A DNA stretch of 64,000 nt, from NCBI RefSeq assembly GCF_905404315.1, contig NC_066272.1, positions 3,720,001-3,784,000 on the forward strand, in the 5' to 3' direction. Position numbers and translations under genes: made by a program. The notes beneath the pieces were generated by a model. It was not told the DNA's origin, searched no databases, and was given only the letters and a program-made list of their open reading frames with translations. Shown here piece by piece: positions 1-10,620 of this stretch; position 1 is the stretch's first letter, and each line of letters opens with the position of its first letter. The stretch comes from Leptidea sinapis. Its lineage: Eukaryota; Arthropoda; Insecta; Lepidoptera; Pieridae.

Positions 1-190
1 AAACAAGTCACAAAAAGATCTTAATGTCCTTGTTTCCGTAAAGTAACATGACGTACAACTGTGAGCCATTTAACATAATTTTTTTCTTAGTAGTCCGAAC
101 TTTTATCTTCCCCTTGTAATTTGCTACTCTCAACAGTATTTGTTCCTATCTAAATGACTTAGTACACCATTTTTCATACAGTTTAACTTA

Positions 191-353
191 TCCTAATAAT
201 ATTATAAATGTGAAAGTTTGTATGTCTGGATGTATGTTTGAACTTCTTTAATGCAAAAACTACTGAATGGATATTGATGAAACTTTACAATAATATAGCT
301 TACACACCAGAATAACATATAGGCTATAATTTATAAAAATATTGTGTGAATTA
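191..353 (+). mobile_element. Helitron 5'-end fragment
   Basis: Starts with TC and carries the phrase GTGAAAGTTTGTATGTCTGG, a sequence I associate with the 5' part of non-autonomous lepidopteran Helitrons. It runs directly into a second Helitron-like piece at 354, so the two form a nested or composite structure. There is no coding capacity. The assignment rests on remembered family sequence; the exact left boundary is uncertain. Confidence 0.5.
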
Positions 354-597
354 TCTATACATATAAATAAAAATTGGATATTATGAATATATATACGGTA
401 CACATACACCAAAATATTTTTTTTTACAATTTTTGTCTGTCTTTCTGTCTGTCATTTATTGGCAGGTAGCTGATGTAAAAAGGAGTAACTTAGGCTACGT
501 TTATTTAAGAAAAATAAAGTAATGTTGCAATGTCCAAGAAACGGTCTAACTCTAAAAATAAATTATATGGCAAAACAACGTTTACCGGGTCAGCTAG
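354..597 (+). mobile_element. Non-autonomous Helitron with 3' CTAG end
   Basis: Begins TCTATAC and ends CCGGGTCAGCTAG followed by T, matching the Helitron rule of a 5' TC and a 3' CTRR inserted next to T, with no terminal inverted repeats and no target duplication. A near copy lies at about 34745-34964; the two share AAAGTAATGTTGCA and GGTCTAACTCTAAAAATAA near the 3' end. No Rep/helicase coding sequence is present, so it would depend on an autonomous relative. Confidence 0.7.
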
Positions 598-889
598 TAG
601 TTTATAAATGTATTTTATCTGTAATAATGGAAATCTACGCTTAAAATGAAACAAATTTCAAACACCTGAAACATTGGCTGCTTACTGGTGGTAAATGTAT
701 TAATTAAAATTTTTAATGTCCACGAATTGCCGGTACTGGAAACCATAGCAGTTTTAAGACTAGTAGTGAAGGTGAGAGATTTTTCATATGATTTGTAAAG
801 CACAACTCACATATGATGATACAAAAAAACATACGTACATACCGGTCACCCGATGTATGTGATCATCGAGTATGGGATTCTCTTGCTAT

Positions 890-1119
890 ACTAGATGAAT
901 CAAATCAAATTAAAATGAGTTCATTCATGTAGGTCAAGGAAATTACACTTATGAATATTACACTTTTCTTTTGTTTTTACATTTACCACCACTACGAAGG
1001 TTTAAAAGGTTGAGCTTAAATGAGAAGAAGTGGCAATAAACTCATTGCCACTCCATTAAATCAACATTTACAGTTTTATCAACATTCAGCTAAACAATAT
1101 ATGAAATAAATTACTATAT
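890..1119 (-). repeat. LINE 3'-UTR fragment, family C
   Basis: Matches the stretch at 31000-31215: both hold GAGAAGAAG-TGGCAA, a run like AAACTCATTGCCACTC, and AAATCAACATTTACAG. Read on the minus strand it resembles the 3' untranslated end of a lepidopteran LINE ending near a TGATTTTGATTT-type tail, which is visible on the plus strand in the relatives at 35700-35790 and 63471-63535. No coding sequence remains. Confidence 0.5.
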
Positions 1120-1455
1120 AAAGAAGCCAGTCTTTTACACGTGAAAGCCGTTGTGAACTTGAGTAATATAAGAGGGACACGTGTTAACCTTCCATACACA
1201 TAAATAGTTTTTTTGGAAAGTCTGGCGGCCAAGTTTCTATGTCCATTTATTACGTCAGTGATACATTTTCATTATAGTTGATTCAATTTATTGCTTCGAC
1301 TTCGATTCTCTATGGATTGTGCAACTGACCCACGTATTATTCGGCGCTTGTATTTCTCCAAATCAGTGCACATCGATAGACTTCTTCCAAATAAAATTTA
1401 TTTTTTGTGAACTACGACGGACTCGTGTCAAGAATTTCAATTATGTCTTGAGGGT
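1120..1455. other. Unassigned AT-rich stretch
   Basis: No open frame, tRNA, repeat or recognised element was seen here. Confidence 0.5.
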
Positions 1456-1545
1456 GTGCTGAGTACCTCGTGGTACAGTTATTAGTAACCCTGACCTCTA
1501 AGCTAAGGGTTTTTGGTACGAATCCCGGTAGATGAAAACATTTGT
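1456..1545 (+). repeat. tRNA-like SINE fragment (degenerate)
   Basis: Holds CTCGTGGTACAG followed about 45 bases later by GGTACGAATCCC, spaced like the A and B boxes of a RNA polymerase III promoter (B-box consensus GGTTCGANTCC). The cloverleaf is poor, so this is more likely a tRNA-derived SINE relic than a working tRNA gene. No clear A-rich tail is visible. Confidence 0.35.
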
Positions 1546-1924
1546 ATGATGACCATAAATATTAGTTATCGAGTCATCAGCATCAATCACCCTTGAAAAA
1601 AAATCTAATTATTATTTAAATTAACTATTAAAAAAGTAGTCCTTATTATTAATTAAATCTAAAATATAGTGTAACTTAGAACTATTCCACAGAATTAAGA
1701 GTCGGTAGTCAGCCACTATTGCACTTGAAATAATATCTACCCTTTGACCTCTTAGGAAAGGGCACCAATAATTCTTTCTTTTATACGATATCGAAAACAT
1801 ATATCGAAAACAATACTTCTAGTAGAGTGGAAAGACATTGGAAAAAAAGAGTGAAATCTACAAATGTGAGGCTAAAAATTGTAACAAGAAAGTTACGATT
1901 ATTGTTATTTTGGAGTCGATGTCA
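1546..1924. other. Unassigned AT-rich stretch
   Basis: Nothing recognised before the 5' end of the BMC1-like LINE. A short open stretch begins near 1827 but is composed mostly of the LINE 5' untranslated region read in a chance frame. Confidence 0.5.
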
Positions 1925-2741
1925 GCCAGTTATTTTATTTGCCCTGTGCTGCCCCGGGTATACAAAGAATAGGGTAGTCCCAGGTCCAAGGGTGTCGTAC
2001 GAGGTGACTACGGGCTTTTTGGAAGTGGGAGAGTCACGCTGCCGTCTTATGACGTCAGCACAATCGGGCCAGACTCGTCCAGGTTTCTTTCCACACTCGC
2101 ACAGAATACCGGCGTGAAGTAGCGGCCTAGTGCCGCTATGTTTCGCATAGGTTAGTGTTGAGGACCCGAGGCCATCCCTTCCCCCCCTCTCCCTCCCCAT
2201 CACATCCCAACAAAAATATGAGAGCGGTCCTTAAAAAGATATTACCCCAGGAGGGTACCGGCTCTACCAGAGTCGGAGAATCCCTCCCCGAGCATTCTCG
2301 CTCGGGCTGCCCCTCGTATTCTGGGGAGGGCATAGTACCGCGCTTATCTGAGGACAAACAGGGCAGCAACACCACGGCACCCCGCTCCACGCTTAATGTG
2401 GACTTCTATAATATCAGGGGAATTCACTCCAATTTAAACACCGTCCACCACCACCTTGAGACGGCGCAGCCGGCATTATGTTTCCTTACGGAGACGCAGA
2501 TATCTCGACCTAGCGATACGTCGTATTCAACGTACCCCGGGAACAAAATTGAGCCTAATTTTATGCCTCATGCCGGGGTATGTGTGTACGTTAGGGAGGA
2601 TATCTGCTGTCGCCGTCTCGGCAATTTTGAGGGACCTGTCTACTCTCTGGCTCCGCGTAGATTTAGAGGACCGCGTCCGTATCTATGCCCGTGAATGCTA
2701 GAGTGCCCCAAGGCTGTGTGCTATCTCCCACGCTGTTTCTT
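1925..2741 (+). mobile_element. BMC1-like Jockey LINE, 5' half (copy 1a)
   Basis: The left half of a LINE copy whose right half lies at 5086-6082. It starts with the 5' leader TTGCCCTGT also seen in the copy at 43118. It contains the endonuclease N-terminus and then jumps straight to the reverse-transcriptase motif VPQGCVLSPTLFLLHI, so about the second half of the endonuclease and the first part of RT are missing. Its leader holds about 120 extra bases (near 2032-2150) that the 43118 copy lacks. The copy is interrupted at about 2741 by an unrelated minus-strand LINE. Confidence 0.8.
2218..2740 (+). pseudogene. BMC1-like ORF2 pseudogene: AP endonuclease start fused to RT motif
   Basis: The ATG at 2218 is chosen because the copy at 43263 starts at the equivalent codon. 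Residues from about 60 resemble the start of a LINE apurinic-type endonuclease (FYNIRGIHSNLN, then FLTETQ), the enzyme that nicks target DNA for target-primed reverse transcription. At about 2690 the endonuclease frame (LRVDLEDRVRIYA in one frame) stops matching and the next bases encode the RT turn motif VPQGCVLSPT, in a changed frame. The intervening endonuclease catalytic residues and RT fingers/palm are deleted. A frame change is also present near 2640. The product cannot be functional. Confidence 0.75.
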
Positions 2742-5085
2742 CTGCATATTTGACATTTTCTTGATATTATTTGACATTAAAGTTCACGATATAAAAGGCA
2801 TAAAAGGCATTTATTTTCTCAAAATTGATTCCTTTAGAATTCTTTTTGATCTCATTTCTTATACTACTAGATACTACTGGAAACAAATGGCGCTCTGAGA
2901 GAGAAGAAGCGGCGCAAGAAACTCTCCCAGCATTCTTTTTTTTGCGCTCTTTTCAATAAAAATATACAATATTGTACAGTCGCTATAAAATAATCATAAT
3001 CTAGTCCCAGGCTGTCCGATCATTTAAATATTCAGCAGTGGAGTAATAGGATTTACGACAGAGCCATTTTTTTATAAAACATTTAAATTTATTTATAGAT
3101 AATGCCCTAAGAGTGGCTGGGACTTTATTGTAGAAGTGTATACATTTACCCTTAAAGCTATTATGTATCTTATGAAGCCTGCTAGAATTAGTTACAAGCA
3201 ATCCCTTATTTCTAGTGTTATAATAATGAAAATCGCTATTAAGAGCAAAAAGGTGACGATTTTTGTGAACATATATTAAATTTTCATAAATGTACTGACA
3301 ATGAACAGTCATAATATTTATTTCTTTAAATTTTTCTTTGAGAGACTGTCTATAACCAAGCTGATATATAGCACGAACAGCTCTCTTTTGCAGTGCAAAC
3401 ACTATATCAATGTCAGCAGCATGACCCCATAGTAATATACCGTACGTCATGATGCTGTGAAAATAACTAAAGTACACTAATCTAGCGGTCGCAACATTCG
3501 TGTACTCTCTAATCTTTCTAACTGCATATGCCGCAGAACTGAGTCTATCTGCTAGATGGGTAATATGTGGACCCTACTGAAGCTTTTTATCTAACGTGAT
3601 ACCCAAGAATACCGTAGAGTCCACAAGTTCCAATCTCTGGTCATTTATAAGTACGTTGGTTTGTACCTCCGCTGTGTTTGGTGTAATGAACCGTAAACAC
3701 TTTGTTTTTTTACTGTTTAAGTGCAGATTATTCGTCTCAAACCAACGCACTATCTTTGAGAGTGCATTGCTTACCTCGTCATCAATATCCGCACGTCGCT
3801 TCACTTTAAAAATAAGTGAAGTATCATCAGCAAACAAAACAATCTCATGGCTATCATCTACCACAAACGGTAGATCGTTAATATATATAAGAAACAAGAA
3901 AGGACCGAGAATAGAACCCTGTGGAACACCTATTCCCACAGGTTTACCCGAAGACCATTTGCCATTTACATCGACTATCTGAACTCTTTCGCTTAAATAT
4001 GATTTTAACAGATTTAGGGCTCTATTTTTCACTCCATAATGCTTTAGTTTTAGGAGTAAAGTTTCATGGTGGACGCAGTCAAATGCTTTTGACAAATCAC
4101 AAAAAATGCCCAATGCATCCTGTGACTTTTCCCAGGCGTCAAAGATGTGCTCAATGAGTCTAGTACCCGCATTAATTGTTGATAAGCCCCTAGTGAAACC
4201 AAACTGATTTTTGTCCATTAATTTACAAAAATGCATTTGTAGATGTTGAAGCAAAAGTTTTTCAAAAATTTTACTAAAAACAGGCAGCACTGAAATAGGT
4301 CTGAAATTAGCAGGGTCAAAAGAACTGCCCGATTTAAACAAAGGTATAACTTTGCTGTATTTCATGAGGTCAATGAACACACCCTCATCTATGCATTCAT
4401 TAAATATTATTGCTAATTCAGGTGCTATAATGTCAAGTATGTATTTAACAATATTAGTCGAATGGCCCCATAGGTCTTTTGTATTTTTTAGGTTAATTAA
4501 TTTGAAGATTTTAATTATATCGCTACCTGTAACATACTTAAATTTCAAGTCAGTAGAAGATACTGGTACGTGTAATTTAAGCATATCATATGCTGCTTTT
4601 GGCGAAGAGTTAAGGTATTTGGTCGTGACAATCGGGATTTCGGAGAAGTATTTATCAAATTCATTTGCAATTTCTATTTCCGAATTTATAACGCGATTAT
4701 TAAAATTTAAACAGATAGAGGTGTTACGGCAATTCGATATACCAGTTTCATTGTTAATTACACTCCAAGTCGCTTTTACTTTATTATTACTGTTTTTAAT
4801 TTTATCTGCAATGAAACGTGTTTTCGCTTCATGACAAACTATTTTAAAGAGCTTGGAGTATTTTTTTACATATATTTTAAATTATTCACTATTATTGTAA
4901 TGTTTCTCATAATAAAGGTCATATAAGCGTTTACGACTTTTGTGGATACCCATTGTTGCCCTTTGCCCGTTGTATGATTGCTTTTTTTGCTTAAACGCTT
5001 CAAACATATATGTTGGGTAGGAATTAGATCGGCTCCTTGTCAGTACCGACTTACGTAGTAGTTACGGACCCTCCAGCATATCCTC
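2742..5085 (-). mobile_element. Jockey/CR1-type LINE inserted into the BMC1-like copy
   Basis: A 5'-truncated LINE on the minus strand that splits the BMC1-like element. Its 3' untranslated end lies at 2742-3000 and includes GAGAGAAGAAGCGGCGCAAG (plus-strand text), a phrase I associate with lepidopteran LINE 3' ends. Coding sequence fills 3001-5036 in the minus direction. The interrupted BMC1-like sequence reads GCATAT on both sides (about 2736-2741 and 5091-5097), which may be the target-site duplication. The outer 50 bases near 5040-5085 are not clearly assigned. Confidence 0.75.
3001..5036 (-). pseudogene. Reverse transcriptase pseudogene of a Jockey/CR1-type LINE
   Basis: This codes for the ORF2 reverse transcriptase that copies LINE RNA at the nicked target. 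The minus-strand frame stays open for long distances: the region 3574-4584 carries FRPISVLPVFSKIFEK (RT fingers), FGFTRGLST, DLSKAFDCVHHETLL, GVPQGSILGPFLFLIYIND, and the catalytic FADDTSLIF. The C-terminal part at 3001-3477 ends with a stop after NDRTAWD, like other Jockey-clade proteins. The same frame runs upstream to about 5036 without an endonuclease, so the copy is 5'-truncated. Two in-frame stops break it: TAA near 4879-4881 and TAG at 3571-3573. The catalytic aspartates are kept. The clade (Jockey versus CR1) is inferred from motif style. Confidence 0.85.
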
Positions 5086-6082
5086 CCTCTAGCATATCAA
5101 TTATATGTTGGACACCGCCAACATACATTGCTATGCAGACGACAGCACTGGTGATGCCGTATACACGGGCCATGCAGGTCTCTCACGGGAAAACGTCGAC
5201 CAGTGCCGGGAGAAACTTGTGTCTTCTATCGAGTCCTCTCTCGAGAAGGTCGCAGAATGAGGTAAGTTGAACCTTGTCCAATTTAACCCTCTGGGGGTTT
5301 AATTTGCGCGTTTACCACTAAAAAACCCCATTTGCCGTATCACCGCTCTTCGATAACACTTCCCTTAAAGCCTCGTTTAGTATCGGAATACTGGGTCTCG
5401 AAATCTTGAGCGATTGCCAATTCCGTGGCCATCTGGAGGGCAAAGCCATACTGGCTTCAAAGAAACTGGGCGTCATAAATAGAGCACGGCAATACTTCAA
5501 GCCGGCCCACATTCTAGCGCTCTACAAACAGCAGGTCCGGCCTCACATGGAGTATTGCTGTCATCTCTGGTCTGGCGCACCCCAGTATCAGCTCGATCCA
5601 TTTGACCGCGTGCAACGCAGAGCAGCTCGAATTGTTGGGGACCTAGCGCTCTGTGAACGGCTGGATCACTTGGCGTTGCGTAGAGACCTCGCTTCATTGT
5701 GTGTTTTCTACCGCATTTATCACGGGGAGTGTTCTGAAGAGCTGTTTAACCTGACTCCTGCCGCCGAATTTCACCTTCGCCCGACACACCACAAGTTAGG
5801 ATATCATCCCCACCATCTGGATGTGTGGCGATCCTCCACAGTGCGGTTTTAAAGGAGCTTTCTTTCTCGTACTACGAAGCTGTGGAATGAGCTTCCTTGT
5901 GCGGTGTTTCCGGGACGATACGACATGGGTACCTTCAAGAAAAGCGCGTACACCTTCCTTAAAGGCCGGCAACGCTCTTGTGATTCCTCTGGTGTTGCAA
6001 GAGAATGTGGGCGGCGGCGTGATCACTTTACACCAGGTGACCCGTACGCTCGTTTGTCCTCCTATTCCACAAAAAAAAAGTT
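5086..6082 (+). mobile_element. BMC1-like Jockey LINE, 3' half (copy 1b)
   Basis: Continues the copy interrupted at 2741. It starts in the RT palm (codons for HCYADDSTGDAVYTGHAG), covers the RT end and C-terminal domain, and ends in the family's typical 3' end: GTGATCAC, CCAGGTGACCCGTACGCTCG, TTTGTCCTCCTATTCC and an A-run at about 6068-6079. Those 3' sequences recur in all six other BMC1-like ends in this window. Confidence 0.85.
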
Positions 6083-6086
6083 ATAG
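5096..6086 (+). pseudogene. BMC1-like ORF2 pseudogene: RT palm and C-terminal domain
   Basis: Encodes the RT catalytic YADD (in the YADDSTGDAV segment near 5130) and then, after frame changes near 5255-5300, the C-terminal domain in an open run at 5406-5852 (HLEGKAILASKKLGVINRAR, SLCVFYRIYHGECSEELFNL). A TAA at 5850-5852 and further frame changes follow. The last part (5904-6086) still reads DMGTFKKSAYTFLKGRQRS in another frame. It has at least three frame breaks and is not functional. The C-terminal HGECSEELF block is useful for spotting relics of this family, such as the one near 55700. Confidence 0.8.
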
Positions 6087-6306
6087 ATGCGATGTGCTGG
6101 AGTCGCACGCGCGACTTTAGCAGGCGAGAGGAGAGAGCGGGGCCCCAGCGGGAGGACCCCGACTCCAAAAATAACAATAATTGTAACTAGAAATAGATTA
6201 ATTAATTAGATTGTATAAACATACGCAATTATTTTTTGACTTTTTAGTGGCCATGATATCTATCGTTTTGGAATAGTGTTTTTGAAGTCGGTTGTGTTTT
6301 TGTTAA
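6083..6306 (-). repeat. Dispersed repeat with ACCGACTTC end (family E)
   Basis: Plus-strand text from about 6140 to 6300 (GACTCCAAAAATAACAATAA, TTAATTAATTAGATTGTATA, ending GAAGTCGGTT) matches the reverse complement of 45611-45760. It adjoins the A-run of the preceding LINE. A GC-rich block at about 6095-6160 is not shared. The GAAGTCGGTT end also occurs at 46486-46495, so it is a recurring terminus, probably of a non-autonomous DNA transposon. Confidence 0.55.
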
Positions 6307-6746
6307 AATTTCATTTGTTTAATACAGCATGTCATTAGAGATTCAATTCATTAGGCAATATCTTCTTCATGAAAACGTTGTAAAAATGATGGTCACCCTA
6401 CAAGTCTGGATACGTGGGCAGTTGTTAGTGTTAGTACAGCGTCATAACCGTAAACTGTGCTGAAACACGGCAGGCGGATCGTTTGGAGCTAATCCCGTAT
6501 GGGAACGGCTCTCACCCACCATATGGCCATTGTGCTCTCAGTTAGGCCCTGTTACATTTAAGCCACACACTGCAATAAGATAACGTAAACGATGTGACTT
6601 TCCCAACTCGTATTACGCGTATTTATCTGTTAATATTAATGAAGTAATATAGTATTGCGGGCACTATTTTAGTGGACTTGGAGACTATTTGTGCTTCATT
6701 ATGTGTGGCTTGGCAGGTTTTGTTGTTTGATAATATATCATTATTA
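6307..6746. other. Unassigned stretch
   Basis: Nothing recognised. The block around 6400-6590 is less AT-rich than its surroundings but has no convincing open frame. Confidence 0.4.
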
Positions 6747-6750
6747 ACTA

Positions 6751-6878
6751 TCATCATCATCAGCCGGAAGACTTCCACTGCTGTACAGAGGCCACCCCCA
6801 AAGATTTCCACGACGATCGGTGCTGCGCTGCCCTCATCCAACGTATTCCGGCGATCTTGACCAGATCGTTGGTCTATC
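6751..6878 (-). mobile_element. RTE-type LINE 3' end fragment
   Basis: Plus-strand text TCATCATCATCAGCCGGAAG, GGCCACCCCCAAAGATTTCC and CCAGATCGTTGGTC is the reverse complement of the last part of an RTE-clade endonuclease-reverse transcriptase gene and its ATG/ATT-rich tail. Relatives lie at 17277-17406, 54095-54415 (same direction) and 10990-11187, 50183-50692 (opposite direction). Only the extreme 3' end remains. Confidence 0.65.
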
Positions 6879-6880
6879 TA

Positions 6881-7789
6881 GAAAAAAATCGTTTCACTAA
6901 AATGATGGTCACAATTGTAAAAATATTAAATGGTGCTTATTTAAATTGCGTTTTGATGGTTTAGCGCAATTGTTATATCTTTTACGTGACGATTTTGGAG
7001 TGAAAAGTATTATTACCACGTGCTTGAATCTCGATCGTGCTGTTTTAATCTATTTTCAATGTTAATTTTACTTATTTCGTAATAAAAGTAAAGCGTATAC
7101 ATATTTGTTAAGTGAACCTCCATTTTGTCGATTAATATTTATCCAATATAAAATTGCTTGAAATGATAGTAAAAATAAGGTCAGTGTGGCTGTAACAAAA
7201 ACAACTCTCTATCACACGAACAATATCAGCCCGATATCTTTCAGTCCGTATCAAATATTTAGATGTCAGTCTGTGAAAATATCGTTCGGAAATAGAATCT
7301 ATGTGCCTTCCCCTAATAATAGTATTCTCATCGTGAAAAATAACGTCCGTGATAAAACACGGTTCTTGTGGCTTGAGATGTACTTGAATCTATTTGATAA
7401 TAATATTTTAATACCACCTCTTCGGTTATAAAACACTGATAGTGGATTTGACCGCATTATTTTTGGTTCTTGATGACAGAAAGGCTAAATATTGGATCTT
7501 TATGTTGTTTCTTGGTGTATGGTTCAGTCTCATAAAAAGTCTTCAAATTCTCTCTTTAAAATAATGATATTAAAGTTAGTTGTTTATTCCAGTTTCTGAT
7601 GATGACAATACAGATTACTTTTCAAAAATATTAATACAAAACTTAAAATTATGCATTGTAATATATATGAACTTAGACATAAACTCAAGAACATGTTAAG
7701 AAACCTAAATTACGAAGCTACTGAAAATCTTATTCGATAACCACTACTTAATCCAGGTATAGCATTTGAAAAATAAAAAGCTAAACACA
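6881..7789. other. Unassigned AT-rich stretch
   Basis: No recognised repeat or protein. An 81-codon open stretch at 7186-7431 (+) resembles no family I know and is likely chance. Confidence 0.5.
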
Positions 7790-7792
7790 TAC

Positions 7793-7793
7793 T

Positions 7794-7846
<53 letters not shown>

Positions 7847-7911
7847 ACACACACACACACACACATACACACACATATACACACACACATTCACACACAA
7901 ACACACAATAC
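7793..7911. repeat. CA/TG dinucleotide microsatellite
   Basis: About 119 bases of nearly uninterrupted CA units with occasional TC, TA and AA changes. Open frames across it are artefacts of the repeat. Confidence 0.95.
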
Positions 7912-7959
7912 ACGCCCTAAATAATATATAAAATAGTTTCTGTGTTCATAATTTGTTGC

Positions 7960-8145
7960 ATAACTTCCATTGTTAGACCTTAAAATATGTTGATGTTTGT
8001 TATTTGACATTTTAGAATGCACAACTGGGAAGAGACTGACCCCCATGTCACGGGCTGTCCTAGTTTGGGGGTCGAGGGTAATTTTAAGCAAAATTGTATT
8101 TTTTTCTTTGCAACAAATAAAGATTTATTATTATTATTATATTAT
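7960..8145 (+). mobile_element. Probable LINE 3' end with ATT tail
   Basis: Ends with AACAAATAAAGATTTATTAT followed by more ATT units, a form typical of some insect non-LTR retrotransposon tails. Upstream text includes GACCCCCATGTCACGGGCTG and GGGGGTCGAGGG, which are GC-rich for this region. No protein could be read with confidence. Confidence 0.35.
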
Positions 8146-9325
8146 ATATATATCTAAAATTATAATATATAATTAATACATATTATATATTATTAGATAG
8201 AGATTTAAAGGTAAAAGTATTTTAGCGTGATAATAATAACAACAAGTATATTCAACTCAAATATTAAAAAATATGTTAAAATATAGTTTACAAAATTGAA
8301 TTCAAAATAATTATAGTATTATTTTTTAAAATGTCACATAACTTACAGTATTGATTCTCCACCAACTGATCTTCGGTCTTAAAATAGTCTTCGAGAAAAT
8401 TAATAGAAATCTTCAAATTAAAATTGTATTATAACTTAGTTTTATACAAACAACGCAAACAGCGTTATACAAACCCAGATGAAATACTTTATGAACATTT
8501 CAAAGGTAATTTGATTAATTTTGCTTGTATTATATATTGTAAAACTTGTATTAAATTCATTCTATCTCTAATTTTTATGACTGATTCTTTGCACTGTAAA
8601 TTAAATAAAACATCGATGGTTGATATTTATCACTTAGATTGTTCGGAAAAACCAGGAATGGGCAAACTTTTATTTTCGGTTCGAGTGTTCAAAGTTAAAG
8701 TTGTTTGCAGCATTGGCATTAATCACAATGGCTTTTCCGTTTATATCTAAATAAAATTTTGCATCGAATCAAATTATGCATTCAATATCTTTAGATGACG
8801 ACAAATCTTTCATTATATATAAAATTTTGAGTTACAGTACGGATAAGGCTTTTAATATTTATTTATACTCGCTATGACTTTTTCATCTGAACGAAAATAT
8901 AATTAATTAATAACAAAGGTAAATATTATGTGTTTCACTGTGACATAAAAATAGAACTAAAATACAATTATATCTGAAGACAAACAAAATATAAACCAAC
9001 CTACAAAAATAGGAATTGCTAAAACTTCTTCTAAGGCGAGTTTTCTATTGAATTTAATGAAGACCAGCTATTGTGAGTTGTTAAAACATTTACATTGTCT
9101 ATAATAAGATTGGTATTGAAAAAAAAAACAAACTTTTATTTGATATTATCTGGTATATAAGGATTAATGAATTTGATAAAATTTATTCAATATAGTTTCA
9201 GTGGTGTTTATAAATCTTCGTGGATATTTTTTTTTAAATAATTTACCCACACCCATGCTTTAAATCCTCTATTAAAGATTCTGTCACAGTTAGCTTATTA
9301 AAACACCCAATGTCCTAATAACCTG
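8146..9325. other. Unassigned AT-rich stretch
   Basis: A 108-codon open frame at 8424-8750 (+) resembles no known family. There are no splice or repeat signals I would trust. Confidence 0.5.
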
Positions 9326-9990
9326 ATAATCATCCAAACGAGTGTTGTAATGTTGTACTAAATTTCATAACAACACTCCTTTGTTTTTTTTGGATCATGC
9401 GCAGAGTTTCAACAAACAGCCACATTCTTATTGCTCGATGCGTGGTATCTGTATGAATTTCAAAAGAAGAACATTTACGTTTACGCGCGTTCCACACTAC
9501 CAGAACGTCACGCGCCGTAAAGAAAGTAGGTTATTCGAAACCCCGCCATTTTTCTTCGATATTTTTATTGTTTTGTTTACAAAAAATGAGCGATTCAAGT
9601 TTTGACACCGCACACCGCCAGATATTTTAAACGCTGCAAAAGAACATAATAATCGAATGAAATTAAATAATTTCACTAAACAAAATGTAAATTACTACTA
9701 AAGTAAATAATTCTTTTATTAAAACTTAGTTTATTTGTACATAATCAGTAATGGATGATATTAGGTAAAGTACTACTAGGACTGATTTTATGTTAGCAGT
9801 AAGCTAACTGTTTCAGAATCCTTTAGAGGATTCATATTCTGGGTGTAGATAAAGACTTGTCTGCAATTGTTGATAATTAGGTATTAAAACACTCATGTGA
9901 TACTATTATCACACTCGGCTTCGCCTCGTGTGATTAACCCACATTCCTGTTAACTACCCCTTATTACACAACAGTTGCATAAATAACTAG
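9326..9990. repeat. Probable dispersed repeat with hairpin near its right end
   Basis: The right part holds CACACTCGGCTTCGCCTCGTGTG (9910-9933), an imperfect hairpin, followed by TTATTACACAACAGTTGCAT (from 9961). That last phrase recurs at 39653-39680, so at least the right end is repeated. The left part starts with a short hairpin built on GTGTTGTAATGTTGT and ACAACACTCC. A 74-codon open frame at 9381-9605 shows no known domain. A Helitron-like origin is possible because of the hairpin, but the expected CTRR end is not clear. Confidence 0.4.
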
Positions 9991-10370
9991 CCACTACTAT
10001 TTAGTAAAACCCAAAATTTCAAGGCATTTCATTTTGTTCTAGAACTTTCCTTTTGTATTAGCATCGAATTTTATCCTTGCCCTGTGTGATGGTTGGATGG
10101 TATACATATTAATGAGAATTATTAATATTCAAACATGGCCTTTACCGTCCGTGCACGCAGCTGTAAGTTCATTAGTACTCGACCTACCCTTAATTAACTT
10201 AAATCACACCGATTATTATTTCCGTTTCATACGAAATAATTTGTCCAGGAAAAAAAAAAAATTAATACGGCCAATTTTTTCATGCTTAAAACTGTAAATA
10301 GTTCCTAGAAGTGAAAGGTTATCACTTTAAAAACATATCAAATTGTTTAGATTATCTCAACTCAATTTCC
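9991..10370. other. Unassigned AT-rich stretch
   Basis: Nothing recognised; includes an A-run at about 10251-10261. Confidence 0.5.
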
Positions 10371-10620
10371 TAATATGCAAATATTGGGTTTGAGCAGGTT
10401 ATAAACTGTAAAGTAGATCCTGTAGATGAAGCCACAACCTGAGAGTTGAATAAAGCATACAAGATTTTATGACGATACATCACTCGAACGGTTAGCTCAG
10501 ATGGGAGAGCACTGGCACGGAACGTCGTGGGTTCGAGTCCCGCATTGTTCATAAAATTTTGTTTTAAAATTTTATTTGTGTATTAATCCTAGAAGTGAGG
10601 GTATCGCTTTAAAAACAAAA
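10371..10620 (+). repeat. tRNA-like dispersed repeat (SINE-like), copy 1
   Basis: The core at 10486-10551 has GGTTAGCTCAGATGGGAGAG (A-box-like) and GGTTCGAGTCCCGCA (B box), with GCACGGAACG at the anticodon position. It ends in ATAAAATTTTGTTTTAAAAT and a conserved 3' part (ATTAATCCTAGAAGTGAGG) shared with 35452-35610. The 5' flank (GTAGATCCTGTAGATGAAGC, CCACAACCTGAGAGTTGAAT) recurs inverted at 14175-14320. The tRNA-like core is incomplete for a cloverleaf; it is a tRNA-derived repeat, not a tRNA gene. Confidence 0.7.

Noticed and set aside
1922..2390. Minus-strand frames of 84-93 codons
   Set aside because: Shadows of the GC-rich LINE leader and endonuclease; no domain.
3596..3982. 128-codon plus-strand frame (and 4352-4834)
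   Set aside because: These are antisense shadows of the minus-strand reverse transcriptase, which carries clear motifs.
7710..7913. Minus-strand frame rich in Cys/Val
   Set aside because: It is the translation of the CA/TG microsatellite.
10486..10551. Possible tRNA gene
   Set aside because: It has A and B boxes but is missing bases needed for a full cloverleaf, and the same core with the same flanks recurs at 35452, 14573 and 51752, so it is a repeat.
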